Part shown: positions 25,390 to 39,569 of the stretch, in pieces
How positions within the stretch are numbered: position 1 is the stretch's first letter
How the letters are laid out: each line of letters opens with the position of its first letter
NCBI RefSeq assembly: GCF_900111175.1
Contig: NZ_FOGI01000004.1
Span: 1-64,000 of the forward strand
Length of the DNA stretch: 64,000 nt
Origin: Actinokineospora terrae
Lineage (GTDB): Bacteria > Actinomycetota > Actinomycetes > Mycobacteriales > Pseudonocardiaceae
Reading direction: 5' to 3'
Translations under genes and position numbers: made by a program
Notes under the pieces: model-generated
Database searches by the model: none
What the model saw: the letters and a program-made list of their open reading frames with translations, nothing else
Told to the model about the DNA's origin: nothing

Positions 25390-26312
25390 CCCACTCGCTC
25401 CCCGGGCTCGATCCTGGTGCCGCGGGCCCAGTCGGTGGCCTGCATGCGTTTCTTGCCCTGTGCCTGGACCTCGCCCAGGCGCACCGGCCAACTGGCGGTG
25501 CCGACCAGGACCCGCTTGCGCTCGACGAGCAGCTCACCGGGGGCCAGGGTCGTGTCGGACTCGGCGCGGGTGACCGGGCCGAGCTTGAGGCGTTCGCCGC
25601 GGAAGTCGGTCCAGGCACCCGGGTCGGGGGTGACCGCGCGGACCAGCCGGTCGACGGCGAGACCGGGGTGGGTGAAGTCGACCCGCGCGTCGTCGACGGT
25701 GATCTTGGCGGCGTGGCTGACCCCGTCCGCGGACTGCTCGACGGCGGCGAGCACACCATCCGCGATGCCGTCCACAGTGGACAGCAGTAGTCCGGCGCCG
25801 GACTCGGCGAGCCGGTCGAGCAGCACGCCCGCGGTGTCGTCGGGGCGGATCGGCTCGGTGAGCACGCCGAAGACCGGCCCCGCGTCGAGTTCGCGCACGA
25901 TGCGGAAGGTGCTGGCGCCGGTGATCTCGTCGCCGTGCCGGATCGCGGCCTGCACCGGGGCGGCGCCGCGCCAGGCGGGCAGCACCGAGAAGTGCAGGTT
26001 GACCCACCCGTGCGGCGGGATGTCGAGCGCGGCCTGGCGCAGCAGCGCGCCGTAGGCGACGACCGGGCACAGGTCGGGGCCGATCTCGCGCAGCCGGTCG
26101 AGGAAGACAGGGTCGGACGCCTTGGCCGGGGTAAGAACCTCGATGCCGTGTTCGTCGGCGAGCGCCCCTACCGGGGACCGCGACGTGCGCTGCCCGCGCC
26201 CGGCGGGGGCGTCAGGACGGGTGACGACAGCGGCGACCTCGTGTCGGGACGCGATGAGAGCCCGCAGCGCCGGTAGCGCCACCTCCGGCGTACCGGCGAA
26301 CACCAACCGCAT
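25386..26312 (-). CDS. fmt: Methionyl-tRNA formyltransferase
   Basis: Formylates initiator Met-tRNA using 10-formyl-THF. The 308-residue protein starts [18 protein letters not shown] and carries the catalytic [20 protein letters not shown]. Its ATG overlaps the def stop by one base (TGATG), so the two functionally linked enzymes are made together. Confidence 0.97.
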   Translation of the reverse strand: MRLVFAGTPEVALPALRALIASRHEVAAVVTRPDAPAGRGQRTSRSPVGALADEHGIEVLTPAKASDPVFLDRLREIGPDLCPVVAYGALLRQAALDIPPHGWVNLHFSVLPAWRGAAPVQAAIRHGDEITGASTFRIVRELDAGPVFGVLTEPIRPDDTAGVLLDRLAESGAGLLLSTVDGIADGVLAAVEQSADGVSHAAKITVDDARVDFTHPGLAVDRLVRAVTPDPGAWTDFRGERLKLGPVTRAESDTTLAPGELLVERKRVLVGTASWPVRLGEVQAQGKKRMQATDWARGTRIEPGERVG

Positions 26313-26857
26313 CAGCGGGCACCGAACAGCGGGTGCGGGCTCTGCTTGAGCGAGGGGACGGCGCCGTCGAACCACTCGGCCTGCCGGATCTCCTTCATGG
26401 CCTGCTTGCGGGTGTCGTCGTCGAGCCGGTCGAGGAAGAGCACGCCGTCGAGGTGGTCGGTCTCGTGCTGGATGCACCGCGCGAGCAGGTCGCTGCCCTC
26501 GACCTCGATGGGCTCGCCGTGCATGTCAAAGCCACGGGCGACGACGTTGCGGAGCCTGCGGCAGTCCCAGGAGAAGCCGGGGATGGACAGGCAGCCCTCG
26601 GGGCCTTCCTGGACCTCCTCGTCGAGCGCGGTCCACACCGGGTTGACCAGGTGGCCCTCGGCGCCGTCGCAGGCGTAGGTGAACACCCGCAGGCCGACCC
26701 CCAGCTGCGGGGCCGCGAGACCGGCACCGCCCTCGTCGCGCATGGTGTCCCACAGGTCGCGCACCAGGTTGTGCAGCTCCCGGTCGAAGTCGACGACCTC
26801 GGCGGCCGGGGTGCGCAGCACGGGGTCGCCGAAAAGCCGGATCTGCTGGACGGTCAC
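26312..26857 (-). CDS. def: Peptide deformylase
   Basis: Removes the N-formyl group from nascent proteins. The 181-residue enzyme has all three motifs: [25 protein letters not shown] and the metal site [13 protein letters not shown] chose the GTG at 26857, just after GGGGAGA; a longer in-frame start at 26908 would add an atypical extension. Confidence 0.96.
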   Translation of the reverse strand: MTVQQIRLFGDPVLRTPAAEVVDFDRELHNLVRDLWDTMRDEGGAGLAAPQLGVGLRVFTYACDGAEGHLVNPVWTALDEEVQEGPEGCLSIPGFSWDCRRLRNVVARGFDMHGEPIEVEGSDLLARCIQHETDHLDGVLFLDRLDDDTRKQAMKEIRQAEWFDGAVPSLKQSPHPLFGAR

Positions 26858-26933
26858 ACGTCTCCCCTGCGGGCTCGGAACGAGGTTCGGTCGGACCAGT
26901 CTATTCACCCGGCGGCGGCGGTGGCCGGGGGCA

Positions 26934-29009
26934 TCAGATCAGGTCGAGCGGGTCGAGCTGGACGCGCAGCGGGTCCGGGTCCTTGCGGGCCGTGCGGACC
27001 GCCTGGGCCTTGGCCAGGACGGCGGCCAGGTCACGGCCGTGCGGGCGGTCGACGCGGATCAGGGCCCGTTCGCGGCTGTCAACGGATTCCGGGTCTCCCA
27101 GCTGTACCGGGCCTAGGACCTCACCGGTGGGTGGTAGCGGCAGGTCCGCCAAGAAGCGTGCGACAGCGTTAGGCGAGCCGTCCACTGAGGCCATGCGCAC
27201 GGCGGGTGGGAAGCCGAGTTCGGTGCGGGCGGCCAGTTCGACGGTGGCGTGCCACACAGGGTCCCAGCGGACTAGAGCCTGGACGGGGGCAAGCGTCGAG
27301 TCGGCGAGAACGACGACGCGGCCGCCATCAGTGCCGGGACGGACCAACGCGGCCGCGGTCATCCAGCGGCGCAGGGCCTCTTCGGCGGCACGCAGGTCTA
27401 CGCGGCCGAGCAGCGCCCAACCGTCGAGCAGCAGCGCCGCGCCGTAGCCCCCCTCGGCCACGGGTTCGGCGCCCGGGGTGGCGACTACGAGCGCCGGTTT
27501 GGCGTCGACACTCGCGAGGACCTCCTTGGCGCCAGAGGTGCGGACAGGCACGCCGGTGAAGGCGCGGCCCAGCTCCTCCGCCGTCCGCTTCGCGCCGACG
27601 ACAGCGGCCCGCAGGCGGCGGGAACCGCAGTTCTGGCAGCGGAAGTTGGCCTCGGTCGCCGCGCACCACCGGCAGGCGGGCGACCGGGCCTCGCCACCGG
27701 ACTGCGGGATGCCCAACGGCCCGGCGCACCGGCGGCAACGCGCCGGGGCGCGGCACTCCTGGCAGGTCAACGCGGGCACATAGCCCCGACGCGGCACCTG
27801 CACGAGCACCGGATGGCCGGCGGACAGCGCGGCCCGCGCGGCGTCGAAGGCGACCGAGGGGACGCGGGCGGTCCGGGCGGCCGGGTCGCGGGCCAACTGG
27901 GAGTCGTGCTCGCCGATGGCCGTCACCCTCGGGGCGGCGGCGCGCAGCTCGGCGCGGGCGGCGACGATCTCCGGCGCCCACCCGGTGTCCACGAGCAGTT
28001 GGGCCTCGGCGGTCCTGGCGATGCCCGCGACGAGCATCGCGGCGCCGGTGCGGGTAGCGCGCTGGATCAACACGTCGCGCACGTGCGGATAGGGCGAACG
28101 CTGGTCGGAGTGCTGGTCGTCGCCGTCGTCCCACACGACTAGAACCCCGGGGTCGACGACAGGCGCGTAGGCGGTGGCGCGAGTGCCCACGACTATCCGG
28201 GCCACACCGCGTCGAACGGACAACCAGCCTCGGTAGCGCTTGGCCGGTCCTAGATCCGCCGACAGCGCGACAACGGCGTCCTCCCCCGCCAACGCCACAC
28301 ACGCGGCACGCACTCGGGCAACATCCCGGTGGTCGGGTACGACGATGACAGCACCACGGCCAACGGAGGCAGCGCTAGCGGCTACCTCTGCCAACCGCGC
28401 GGGCCAGTCCTCCCCCGGTAGCGCCTGCCACACCGCGTGCGCCTGCCTACCGGCCTGCAACGCGTCGAGGAAAGCGGCACCACGCGGGTAGCGCGCCCAC
28501 CCAGTCGGGTCTGGTGCGGCCGGAGCGGCGGCAGGCTCAGCGGGCTCCTCGGCCTCCACACGCGCGTGCCGTGGCGGGACAGCGAAGCGCAGGACGTCGA
28601 TCATCGTGCCGCCATAGCGGTCAGCCACGGCACGGCAAAGCCCAGCGACCTCGGGAGAGAGAACCGGCTCCGGTGAGACAACCTTGTCCAGGAACAACAA
28701 CCGACTGGTTTCGAGGTCGGATTCCGCGACCCGCTCAGCGACGAACCCGTCCGTCAGTTGCCGGTTGAACCGCACCCGGACACGACAACCCGCCACGACC
28801 TCGGCGTCGAGCTTCTCCGGCACGAGGTAGTCGAACGTGCGGTCCAGGTGGGCCAGGGGGGCGTCCACCCAGACCTTCGCCACCGGCAGGTCAGGGGCAG
28901 CGACCTGCCGCCCCTTGGCCGGGACCTGCGGTTTCGACGCCGCGACCGGCTTGGGGGCCACAACTGGGACCGCGACGTCGAACAGCGCGTCGGGGTCGGG
29001 TTCGGACAT
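26934..29009 (-). CDS. priA: PriA-like primosomal protein N' without a P-loop
   Basis: A 691-residue replication-restart protein homologue. The N-terminal DNA-binding domain (VWVDAPLAHLDRTFDYLVP) and all four zinc-binding Cys pairs (CQEC, CRRC, CRWC, CQNC) are retained. The helicase P-loop GxTGSGKT is absent (ALPGEDWPARL in its place) and the DEEH box reads DDGDD. This loss is characteristic of actinobacterial PriA, so it probably acts as a DNA-binding scaffold rather than a helicase. The frame is intact. Confidence 0.9.
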   Translation of the reverse strand: MSEPDPDALFDVAVPVVAPKPVAASKPQVPAKGRQVAAPDLPVAKVWVDAPLAHLDRTFDYLVPEKLDAEVVAGCRVRVRFNRQLTDGFVAERVAESDLETSRLLFLDKVVSPEPVLSPEVAGLCRAVADRYGGTMIDVLRFAVPPRHARVEAEEPAEPAAAPAAPDPTGWARYPRGAAFLDALQAGRQAHAVWQALPGEDWPARLAEVAASAASVGRGAVIVVPDHRDVARVRAACVALAGEDAVVALSADLGPAKRYRGWLSVRRGVARIVVGTRATAYAPVVDPGVLVVWDDGDDQHSDQRSPYPHVRDVLIQRATRTGAAMLVAGIARTAEAQLLVDTGWAPEIVAARAELRAAAPRVTAIGEHDSQLARDPAARTARVPSVAFDAARAALSAGHPVLVQVPRRGYVPALTCQECRAPARCRRCAGPLGIPQSGGEARSPACRWCAATEANFRCQNCGSRRLRAAVVGAKRTAEELGRAFTGVPVRTSGAKEVLASVDAKPALVVATPGAEPVAEGGYGAALLLDGWALLGRVDLRAAEEALRRWMTAAALVRPGTDGGRVVVLADSTLAPVQALVRWDPVWHATVELAARTELGFPPAVRMASVDGSPNAVARFLADLPLPPTGEVLGPVQLGDPESVDSRERALIRVDRPHGRDLAAVLAKAQAVRTARKDPDPLRVQLDPLDLI

Positions 29010-29030
29010 AGTGGCTGGTCTACCAGACTC

Positions 29031-29447
29031 TCAGTCCGACCGATCCTGGTGGTACGACGCATAGAGGGCGACGATCTCGGCGCGGTCACCGGTCTCGGCC
29101 TCTTCCCGGATGCGGCGGTTGAGGCCAACGGGATAGCCGTGCTTGATGAGGCGCCTCTCGCATGCGTCCTCCATGAACGACAACGAGAAGTACAGCCCGG
29201 TGACGTAACCGGCGGCCACCATCGAGAACCGCAACGACAGCGGTCCCGGAACTAGAAGCAGCAACCACAGCGGCGCGAACAAGACCATCACCCGCGCGAA
29301 GTGCCGCAGGACCCAGGTACTGGCGGTCAGGTCCCAGAGGACCCAGGAGCGGTACCGGTCAGCGAGAGTGCCACCGACCGCGTACCACAGCCATCGAGCG
29401 GGGTCCGGTCGCTGGAAGTGCACGCCGTGGATCGTAGGTGCCCACAT
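29031..29447 (-). CDS. DUF5313 family membrane protein
   Basis: A 138-residue protein beginning WAPTIHGVHFQRPDPARW, with a hydrophobic region around residues 50-90 and a charged C-terminus. The RPDPARWLWYAVGG and YRSWVLWDLT motifs match the actinobacterial DUF5313 family. The ATG at 29447 has AGAGGTG upstream. Function unknown. Confidence 0.72.
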   Translation of the reverse strand: MWAPTIHGVHFQRPDPARWLWYAVGGTLADRYRSWVLWDLTASTWVLRHFARVMVLFAPLWLLLLVPGPLSLRFSMVAAGYVTGLYFSLSFMEDACERRLIKHGYPVGLNRRIREEAETGDRAEIVALYASYHQDRSD

Positions 29448-29509
29448 AAGAACATCACCTCTCCCCCACGGATTACCCAATGAGGAAGAGGTGATGCTGA
29501 CGAATGCTC

Positions 29510-30715
29510 TTACGCGCCCGCGGCGGTGCGCAGGTCGTCGACCCGGTCGGTGCGCTCCCACGGGAGGTCCAGCTCGGGGCGGCCGAAGTGGCCGTACGCG
29601 GCGGTCTGCGCGTAGATCGGGCGCAGCAGGTCCAGGTCGCGGATGATCGCGGCTGGGCGCAGGTCGAACACCTCGCGCACGGCGGTCTGGATCTTGGCGG
29701 GGTCGACCTTCTCCGTGCCGAAGGTCTCCACGAACAGGCCGACCGGGGCCGCCTTGCCGATGGCGTACGCGACCTGCACCTCGATCCGGTCCGCCAGGCC
29801 CGCGGCCACCGCGTTCTTGGCGACCCAGCGCATCGCGTACGCGGCGGAGCGGTCGACCTTCGACGGGTCCTTGCCGGAGAACGCGCCGCCACCGTGCCGG
29901 GCCATGCCGCCGTAGGTGTCGACGATGATCTTGCGGCCGGTCAGGCCCGCGTCACCCATCGGGCCGCCGATGACGAACCGGCCGGTCGGGTTCACCAGCA
30001 GCCGGACGTCGGTGCTGTCGATGTCGAGCTCGCCGATCTCGGGCAGCACGACCTGCTCGCGCACGTCCACGCCGAGCAGCTTGTCCAGGTCGACGCCGTC
30101 GGCGTGCTGCGAGGACACCACGACGGTGTCCAGCCGGATCGCGCGGTCGCCGTCGTACTCGATGGTGACCTGGGTCTTGCCGTCCGGGCGCAGGTACGGC
30201 AGCACGCCGTCCTTGCGGACCTTGGTGAGGCGCTTGGACAGCCGGTGCGCCAGCGCGATGGGCAGCGGCATCAGCTCGGGCGTGTCGGTGCACGCGTAGC
30301 CGAACATCAGGCCCTGGTCGCCCGCGCCCTGGCGGTCGATCTCGTCGAGCGCGTTCTCCACCCGCGTCTCGTGCGCGGTGTCGACGCCCTGCGCGATGTC
30401 CGCGGACTGCGCGCCGATGGCCACGTTCACCCCGCACGAGTTGCCGTCGAACCCCTTGGCCGACGAGTCGTACCCGATGCGCAGGATGACGTCGCGGACG
30501 ATGCTCGGGATGTCCGCGTACGCCTCGGTCGTCACCTCGCCCGCCACGTGCACCTGGCCGGTCGTGACCAGGGTCTCCACCGCCACCCGCGACCGCGGGT
30601 CCTTCGCCAGGAGCGCGTCAAGGACCGAGTCGCTGATCGCGTCGCAGATCTTGTCCGGGTGGCCTTCGGTGACCGACTCGGAAGTAAAGAGCCTACGGCT
30701 GCCGTTCTCGCTCAC
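29510..30715 (-). CDS. metK: S-adenosylmethionine synthetase
   Basis: Makes SAM from methionine and ATP. The 401-residue protein has the N-terminal [20 protein letters not shown], the hexapeptide [12 protein letters not shown] and the phosphate loop [22 protein letters not shown] start. It lies downstream of coaBC. I saw no SAM riboswitch upstream. Confidence 0.98.
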   Translation of the reverse strand: MSENGSRRLFTSESVTEGHPDKICDAISDSVLDALLAKDPRSRVAVETLVTTGQVHVAGEVTTEAYADIPSIVRDVILRIGYDSSAKGFDGNSCGVNVAIGAQSADIAQGVDTAHETRVENALDEIDRQGAGDQGLMFGYACTDTPELMPLPIALAHRLSKRLTKVRKDGVLPYLRPDGKTQVTIEYDGDRAIRLDTVVVSSQHADGVDLDKLLGVDVREQVVLPEIGELDIDSTDVRLLVNPTGRFVIGGPMGDAGLTGRKIIVDTYGGMARHGGGAFSGKDPSKVDRSAAYAMRWVAKNAVAAGLADRIEVQVAYAIGKAAPVGLFVETFGTEKVDPAKIQTAVREVFDLRPAAIIRDLDLLRPIYAQTAAYGHFGRPELDLPWERTDRVDDLRTAAGA

Positions 30716-30778
30716 GAGTTACCCCACATCGTCCGCCCTGTGTCCGGGCAACTGTACTGAAACCGACTTGGGGACGAC

Positions 30779-32014
30779 TCACCGTTTGAGCAGTTGCACG
30801 ACGGAGTCCCATACTTCGGTGGCGAGTTGCGCCTTCGAGCCCAGCGCGATGGGGCGTTCGGTGCCATCGGCGGCGAGCAGCCACCCGGCGTTGTCCTCGG
30901 TCTCGAACGCCTTGCCCTCGCCGACGGCGTTGACCACCAGCAGGTCGCAGCCCTTGCGCCTGAGCTTGGCCCGCGCGTGGTCGAGCACGTCGGCCCCCGA
31001 GTCGCCGGTCTCGGCCGCGAAACCCACGATGACCTGCTCGTTGGGCAGCGCACCCGAGGCGCGCGCGGCGACCAGCTCGGCCAGCACGTCGGCGTTGCGG
31101 GTCAGCGCGACCGGGTCGGGGTCCCGGGCGGTCTTCTTGATCTTGAACTCGGCGGAGACCACCGGCCGGAAGTCGGCCACGGCGGCGGCCATGACCACCA
31201 CGTCCGCGCCCACGGCGGCGGCGTGCACCGCGTCGCGCAACTGCGCGGCTGTCCCGACCCGCACCACCTCGGCACCCGCCGGTTCCGGCAGCGGGAGGGT
31301 GTGCGCGGACACCAGGGTCACCTGGGCGCCGCGCTGGGCCGCGGTGCGGGCGAGCGCGTAGCCCTGCTTGCCGGAGGACCGGTTGCCCAGGTAGCGGACC
31401 GGGTCCAGCGGTTCCCGGGTACCACCGGCGGAGACGACGACCCGGACACCTTCGAGGTCTCGGGGCAACGCGTCGGGCCGGTGCAAGAGCAGCCGGGCGA
31501 GGTCGACGATCTCGGCCGGGTCCGCCAGGCGCCCCTTGCCCGTGTCGGCGCCGGTGAGCCTGCCGCTGGCGGGCTCGGTCACCACGGTCCCGCGCGAGCG
31601 CAGGGTGGCGACGTTGGCCCGGGTGGCCGCGTGCTCCCACATCTCGGTGTGCATGGCCGGGACCATCAGCACCGGGCACCGCGCGGTGAGCAGGGTGCCG
31701 GTGAGCAGGTCGTCGGCGAGCCCGTGCGCGGCCTTGGCCAGCAGGTCCGCGGTGGCCGGGACCACGACGACCAGGTCGGCCTGCTGGCCGAGCCGGACGT
31801 GCGGCACCTCCGGCACGTCGGAGAACACGCCGGTGTGCACCTTGTTGCCGGAGAGGGCCTCGAAGGTGGCGGCACCGACGAACCGCAGCGCGGCCTCGGT
31901 CGGCACCACCCGCACCTCGTGACCGGACTCGGTCAACCGGCGCAGCACCTCACAGGCCTTGTAGGCGGCGATACCGCCGCCCACACCGAGCACGACCCGT
32001 GGGCGAGCAGTCAC
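30779..32014 (-). CDS. coaBC: CoaBC: phosphopantothenoylcysteine synthetase/decarboxylase
   Basis: Bifunctional CoA biosynthesis enzyme of 411 residues. The N-terminal CoaC flavoprotein half has [16 protein letters not shown] and PAMHTEMW; the C-terminal CoaB half has [23 protein letters not shown] with the CTP site further on. The GTG start overlaps the rpoZ stop by 4 bp. Confidence 0.96.
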   Translation of the reverse strand: MTARPRVVLGVGGGIAAYKACEVLRRLTESGHEVRVVPTEAALRFVGAATFEALSGNKVHTGVFSDVPEVPHVRLGQQADLVVVVPATADLLAKAAHGLADDLLTGTLLTARCPVLMVPAMHTEMWEHAATRANVATLRSRGTVVTEPASGRLTGADTGKGRLADPAEIVDLARLLLHRPDALPRDLEGVRVVVSAGGTREPLDPVRYLGNRSSGKQGYALARTAAQRGAQVTLVSAHTLPLPEPAGAEVVRVGTAAQLRDAVHAAAVGADVVVMAAAVADFRPVVSAEFKIKKTARDPDPVALTRNADVLAELVAARASGALPNEQVIVGFAAETGDSGADVLDHARAKLRRKGCDLLVVNAVGEGKAFETEDNAGWLLAADGTERPIALGSKAQLATEVWDSVVQLLKR

Positions 32015-32298
32015 TCGCCCTCGGTGTGCTCAAGCAGCCCGGAGTGGATCTCGCGCAGGGCGATGGACAGCGGCTTCTCCCGGGGACCGGGCTCCACCAG
32101 CGGGCCGACGTACTCCAGCAGGCCCTCGCCGAGCTGGGCGTAGTAGTCGTTGATCTGCCGCGCGCGCTTGGCGGCGTAGATGACCAGCGCGTACTTCGAG
32201 CTGACCTTGTCGAGCAGGTCGTCGATCGGGGGGTTGGTGATGCCTTCGAGCTGCGTCGTCGGCTCGCCGAGGGCGCCAAGCTCGGTAGGGGTGATCAC
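32011..32298 (-). CDS. rpoZ: RNA polymerase omega subunit
   Basis: Small assembly subunit of RNA polymerase, 95 residues, with the family core [20 protein letters not shown] and [12 protein letters not shown]. The GTG at 32298 follows GGAG and overlaps the gmk stop (GTGA). Gene order mihF-gmk-rpoZ-coaBC-metK is conserved in actinomycetes. Confidence 0.95.
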   Translation of the reverse strand: MITPTELGALGEPTTQLEGITNPPIDDLLDKVSSKYALVIYAAKRARQINDYYAQLGEGLLEYVGPLVEPGPREKPLSIALREIHSGLLEHTEGE

Positions 32299-32927
32299 TC
32301 GATGTACTCCTGGTTCGCGGGGTGGTTCGAGAGGTCCGGAAGTACCAAGGTTAGCAACTCCCGCGCGGCGGTCGGCACATCGGCGTTCACCACGACCGCG
32401 TCGAACTCCGACTCGGCCGCCAGTTCCTGCTTGGCCACCGCCAGCCGGTGCGCCACGACCTCGGGATCCTCGGTGCCGCGGCCGGTCAGCCGGGACACCA
32501 GGGCGTCCCACGACGGTGGGACCAGCATCACCAGCAGCGCCTCGGGCATGGCCAGGCGCACCTGGCGGGCGCCCTGCAGCTCGATCTCCAGCACCGCGGG
32601 CCGCCCCTGGGCGAGCGCGGCCTCGACCGGCCCGCGCGGGGTGCCGTAGCAGTTGCCCGCGTACTCGGCGTGCTCCAGCAGCTCACCGCCGTGGTGCATC
32701 CGCGCGAACTCGGCGCGGTCGACGAAGTGGTAGTGCGCGCCGTCCACCTCACCCGGGCGCGGGGCGCGGGTGGTGGCGGAGACGCTGAAGTAGACGTCCG
32801 GGTGCAGCCTGCGCAGTTCGGCGACCACGCTGGACTTGCCGACCCCGGACGGGCCGGAGACGACAGCGAGCCGGGACCGGGGCGCTACGCCCGATCCCGG
32901 CCCGCGGCCTGGCGACTTCTCGGTCAC
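32295..32927 (-). CDS. gmk: Guanylate kinase
   Basis: Phosphorylates GMP to GDP. The 210-residue protein has the P-loop [14 protein letters not shown] and the GMP-binding [17 protein letters not shown] 15-residue Gly/Pro/Arg-rich N-terminal extension precedes the core. The GTG start overlaps the mihF stop by 4 bp. Confidence 0.96.
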   Translation of the reverse strand: MTEKSPGRGPGSGVAPRSRLAVVSGPSGVGKSSVVAELRRLHPDVYFSVSATTRAPRPGEVDGAHYHFVDRAEFARMHHGGELLEHAEYAGNCYGTPRGPVEAALAQGRPAVLEIELQGARQVRLAMPEALLVMLVPPSWDALVSRLTGRGTEDPEVVAHRLAVAKQELAAESEFDAVVVNADVPTAARELLTLVLPDLSNHPANQEYIE

Positions 32928-33241
32928 TCGCCGCTGAACTCGGCCAGCAACGCCTTGCGCTGGCGGTCACCAAGGCCGCGCAGGCGCCTGCTCGGCGCGA
33001 TCTCCAGGCGCTCGATGATCTGCTGGGCACGCACCTTGCCGACGCCCGGCAGGGCCTCCAGCAGCGCGGTGACCTTCATCTTGCCCAGGACCTCGTCGTT
33101 GTCAGACTGGGCCAGCACGTCCTTGAGGGTGGTTCCGCCTCGCTTCAGGCGCTCCTTGAGCTCGGCTCGGGCGCGACGGGCGGCAGCCGCCTTCTCCAGC
33201 GCTGCGGCCCGCTGCTCCTCGGTCAGCTGGGGAAGGGCCAC
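32924..33241 (-). CDS. mihF: Actinobacterial integration host factor mIHF
   Basis: Nucleoid-associated DNA-binding protein of 105 residues with the helix-two-turn-helix region [19 protein letters not shown] and a basic N-terminal helix. The GTG at 33241 sits right behind GGAGGAAA. First gene of the mihF-gmk-rpoZ-coaBC-metK run. Confidence 0.93.
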   Translation of the reverse strand: MALPQLTEEQRAAALEKAAAARRARAELKERLKRGGTTLKDVLAQSDNDEVLGKMKVTALLEALPGVGKVRAQQIIERLEIAPSRRLRGLGDRQRKALLAEFSGE

Positions 33242-33285
33242 GATTTCCTCCGTGGGGGTGGGATTTCTTCCGGATCGGTGCCGCG

Positions 33286-33315
33286 ACGTTACCGACCCCT
33301 GGCCTGCGGGGACAA
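33286..33315 (-). promoter_or_regulatory. Probable mihF operon promoter
   Basis: Minus strand -35 TTGTCC (33315-33310) and -10 TAACGT (33291-33286) with an 18-base spacer, about 45 bases upstream of the mihF start. Confidence 0.55.
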
Positions 33316-33558
33316 CGCGGGTCCAGCATGTGCGGTGCGTGACACCGCCGCCGAAGTTGATCAACAACGCGTGAGATCCGGCGGCGTGACCTGGGAATTC
33401 ACCGCCGTGTCGGCCGTCACAGCAGCGGTCACTCAGCGCGATCGCGACACCGGCGGTTGGCGAAAGTGTCGCCTCCGCCACTCCCAGGAGCCCACTGAAC
33501 ACACCCGGTCAGCCCATAGCCGTCTACCTGGGCTAACAGTGCGCGGGCAGCACGAAAG
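33316..33558. other. Non-coding gap between pyrF and mihF
   Basis: This is the middle of a 368-base gap. Beyond the mihF promoter on one side and the pyrF terminator on the other, I see no convincing gene or repeat. Confidence 0.5.
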
Positions 33559-33592
33559 CCCCCACGGGTGCCGTTTCGGGCTCCCGAGGGGG
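33559..33592 (-). terminator. pyrF / pyrimidine operon terminator
   Basis: A hairpin 20 bases after the pyrF stop: CCCCC and GGG arms at 33559-33568 pair with CCC and GGGGG at 33583-33592. On the minus strand it is followed by CTTTCG, a short U-rich run. Confidence 0.6.
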
Positions 33593-33609
33593 TGTCGTGT
33601 GGGGTGGGT

Positions 33610-34457
33610 TCAGCGCGCGGCGGCCGCCAGTTCGTCGCGCACGCGCAGCGCGGCGGAGCGCAGCGCGGCCACGTCCGGACCGTGCCGCAGGACGTCGCGG
33701 GCGCTGGCGGGCAGCACCGCGGGCAGGGCGTCGCCGAACACGGCGGCCAGGTCGGCCGGTCCCGCGCCCTGGGCGCCCAGCCCGGGGGCCAGCAGGGGGC
33801 CGTTGAGCGCGGACAGGTCAAGATCCGCACGACCGACGGTGGCGCCGACGACGAGCCCGATGGAGCCCAGCGGGGTCGCCCCCGCGTTGTGCGCCGCGGC
33901 CTGGTCGACGATCGACTGCGCCACGGTGACCCCGCTGGCCCCGCCGACCCCATCGACCCTGGCGTGCTGCACGCCCGCGCCCTCCGGGTTGGAGGTGCGG
34001 GCGAGCACGAACAGGCCGCGCCCGGTGCGGGCGGCCTCCTCGATGGCCGGGTCCAGCGAGCCGAACCCGAGGTAGGGCGAGACGGTGACCGCGTCGGCGG
34101 CCAGCGGGGAGCCGTCCGACAGGTACGCCTGGGCGTAGGCGGCCATGGTGGAGCCGATGTCGCCGCGCTTGACGTCGAGCAGCACCAGCGCGCCTGCCGA
34201 GCGCGCGTCGGCGATGACCCGCTCCAGCACCGCGACCCCGCGCGAGCCGTACGCCTCGAAGAACGCCGACTGCGGCTTGAGCACCGAGATGTCGCCCGCG
34301 AACGCCTCCACGCAGGTCAGCGCGAACCGCTCCAGGCCGCTGACGTCGCGGGGCAAGCCCCACTGGTCGAGCAGGCCGGGGTGCGGGTCGATGCCCACGC
34401 ACAGCGAACCCCTGGCGGCGACGGACTCGGTGAGCCGCGCCCCGAACGGCGCCCCGC

Positions 34458-34461
<4 letters not shown>
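33610..34461 (-). CDS. pyrF: Orotidine 5'-phosphate decarboxylase (type 2)
   Basis: Final step of UMP synthesis. The 283-residue protein is the longer mycobacterial/myxococcal type, with [15 protein letters not shown] at the N-terminus and the catalytic [17 protein letters not shown]. The GTG at 34461 overlaps the carB stop by 4 bp. Last gene of the pyrimidine operon. Confidence 0.96.
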
Positions 34462-37771
<3,310 letters not shown>

Positions 37772-37772
<1 letters not shown>

Positions 37773-38974
37773 TACTTGCCGCCCTCTGTGTTCAGCGGGA
37801 CACCCGCACCCGGTCGGCCCACCTGCGAGGGAAGGACATTGTCTCGCACGCGTTCCTCCATCAGGGTCACGAACTGGTCGAAGAGGTTCGCGGCGTCATG
37901 GGGACCGGCCGCGGCCTCGGGGTGGTACTGAACGGAGAAGGCAGGCACCTCGAGCGCCCTTACGCCCTCGACGCAACCGTCGTTGGGGCAGTAGTGGCTC
38001 ACAGTGGCCTTGCCGAACGGGGTGTCGAAGTCCTTGCCCGGCTCGCCTTCGAGCGCGAACCCGTGGTTCTGCGCGGTGATGGCGACCGCGCGGGTGGCCA
38101 CGTCGATCACCGGGATGTTGATGCCGCGGTGGCCGTAGCGCAGCTTGTAGGTGCCCAGGCCGAGCGCGCGCCCGAGGATCTGGTTGCCGAAGCAGATGCC
38201 GAACAGCGGGATCCGCCGCTCCAAGACGCCCTGCGTCAGCGCTACCGCGTGGTCGGCGGTGGCGGGGTCACCGGGGCCGTTGGACAGGAAGACGCCGTCT
38301 GCCTCAACCGCGAGCAGGTCGTCGAGCGAGCTGGTCGCGGGCAAGACGTGGGTCTCGATGCCACGCGCGGCGAGCATGCGCGGGGTGTTGGACTTGATGC
38401 CCAGGTCGAGCGCGGCCACCCGGAACCGGCGCTCGCCGGTGGCGGGCACGACGTAGGACTTGTCGGTGCTGACCTCGCCGGCGAGCTCCGCGCCCGCCAT
38501 GGCCGGGATCTCCCGGACGCGCTGGAGCATGGCCTCGGGCTCGGCGAGGTCGCCGCCGGAGAACACGCCCGCGCGCATGGCGCCGCGCTCGCGCAGGTGC
38601 CTGGTCAGCGAGCGGGTGTCGATCCCGCTGATGCCGACCACGCCCTGGCCGACGAGCGCGTCGTCGAGGCTGCGGGTGGAGCGCCAGTTGGAGGGGACGC
38701 GGGCCGGGTCGCGCACGACGTAGCCCGAGACCCAGATCCGGCCGGACTCGTCGTCCTCGTCGTTCCAGCCGGTGTTGCCGATCTGCGGGGCGGTCGCCAC
38801 CACGATCTGGCGGTGGTAGGAGGGATCGGTCAGGGTCTCCTGGTAGCCGGTCATCGCCGTGCAGAACACGATCTCGCCGAAGGTGGTCCCGGTGGCGCCG
38901 AACGCCTCACCGCGGAACACCCGGCCGTCCTCGAGGACCAGCGCGGCCGCGGTCCGTGTGCTCGTGTCACTCAC
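37772..38974 (-). CDS. carA: Carbamoyl-phosphate synthase small subunit
   Basis: Glutaminase subunit supplying ammonia to CarB. The 400-residue protein has a class I amidotransferase domain with the cysteine in [16 protein letters not shown] and the histidine/glutamate in [12 protein letters not shown]. The start overlaps the end of the upstream PH-like membrane protein by 8 bp. Confidence 0.97.
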
Positions 38975-39569
38975 CGTCTCGTACCTCCGGTGTCGGTGCC
39001 GGTGCGGACACCGGTGTGCCAGTGGGGGTGGACCCGTTCGAGTCGGCCGAGCCGGTGGGGCGCAGTGCGCGCACGGCCGGGACCCACAGGTCGTAGTCGT
39101 CCTTGTCGTCGGCGCGGAAGCCGGTGTCGAACTCGTGGCCGTCGACCGCCCAGCGGACCACCAGCACCCCGTCGCCGCCCATGACCTTCCCGGCGATCCC
39201 GGCCTCGGTGCGCGCCTCGCGGACCGAGGCCGCGGGGATCCACACCGGGGTGGCGCCGACCCGGTCGAGCAGCAGGCCGTCGGTGACCAGGTGCGCGGTG
39301 GCGTCGGCGCGGAAGCCGAGGTCGCCGACCGCGACGCGGTCCTGCCAGCTCGCGGCCGTCACCGTGCTGGCGTAGACGCCGGTGCTGGGCGGCAGCAGGG
39401 TCACCGCGGAGCCGTCGCGCACCGCTGCCAGGAGGGCCGCGGGTGCGTCGGGGAACGGTGGGAGAACCTTCGCCTGGCGGCGCGCACGGTTGCGGTAGCC
39501 CCACCACATGAGCAGGACCAAGAGCGCGAGTCCCGCGAGGAACAACAGGGTCAGTGTCAGGCGGTTCAC
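38967..39569 (-). CDS. Membrane-anchored protein between pyrC and carA (Rv1382-like)
   Basis: A 200-residue protein with one N-terminal membrane helix ([19 protein letters not shown]) and a soluble beta-rich domain resembling a PH-like fold. The GTG at 39569 overlaps the pyrC stop. A gene in this exact position is conserved in actinobacterial pyr operons, e.g. M. tuberculosis Rv1382. The role is unknown; operon placement suggests a tie to pyrimidine synthesis or simple co-expression. Confidence 0.75.
   Translation of the reverse strand: MNRLTLTLLFLAGLALLVLLMWWGYRNRARRQAKVLPPFPDAPAALLAAVRDGSAVTLLPPSTGVYASTVTAASWQDRVAVGDLGFRADATAHLVTDGLLLDRVGATPVWIPAASVREARTEAGIAGKVMGGDGVLVVRWAVDGHEFDTGFRADDKDDYDLWVPAVRALRPTGSADSNGSTPTGTPVSAPAPTPEVRDGE

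Noticed and set aside
26934..29009. PriA as a pseudogene because the P-loop is missing
   Set aside because: The frame is intact, the zinc ligands are conserved, and actinobacterial PriA proteins commonly lack the helicase motifs.
30716..30778. SAM riboswitch upstream of metK
   Set aside because: The gap is only 63 bases and has no recognisable aptamer core.
33553..33600. Hairpin near 33570 as a small RNA gene
   Set aside because: Its position just after the pyrF stop and the short U-rich run fit a terminator better.
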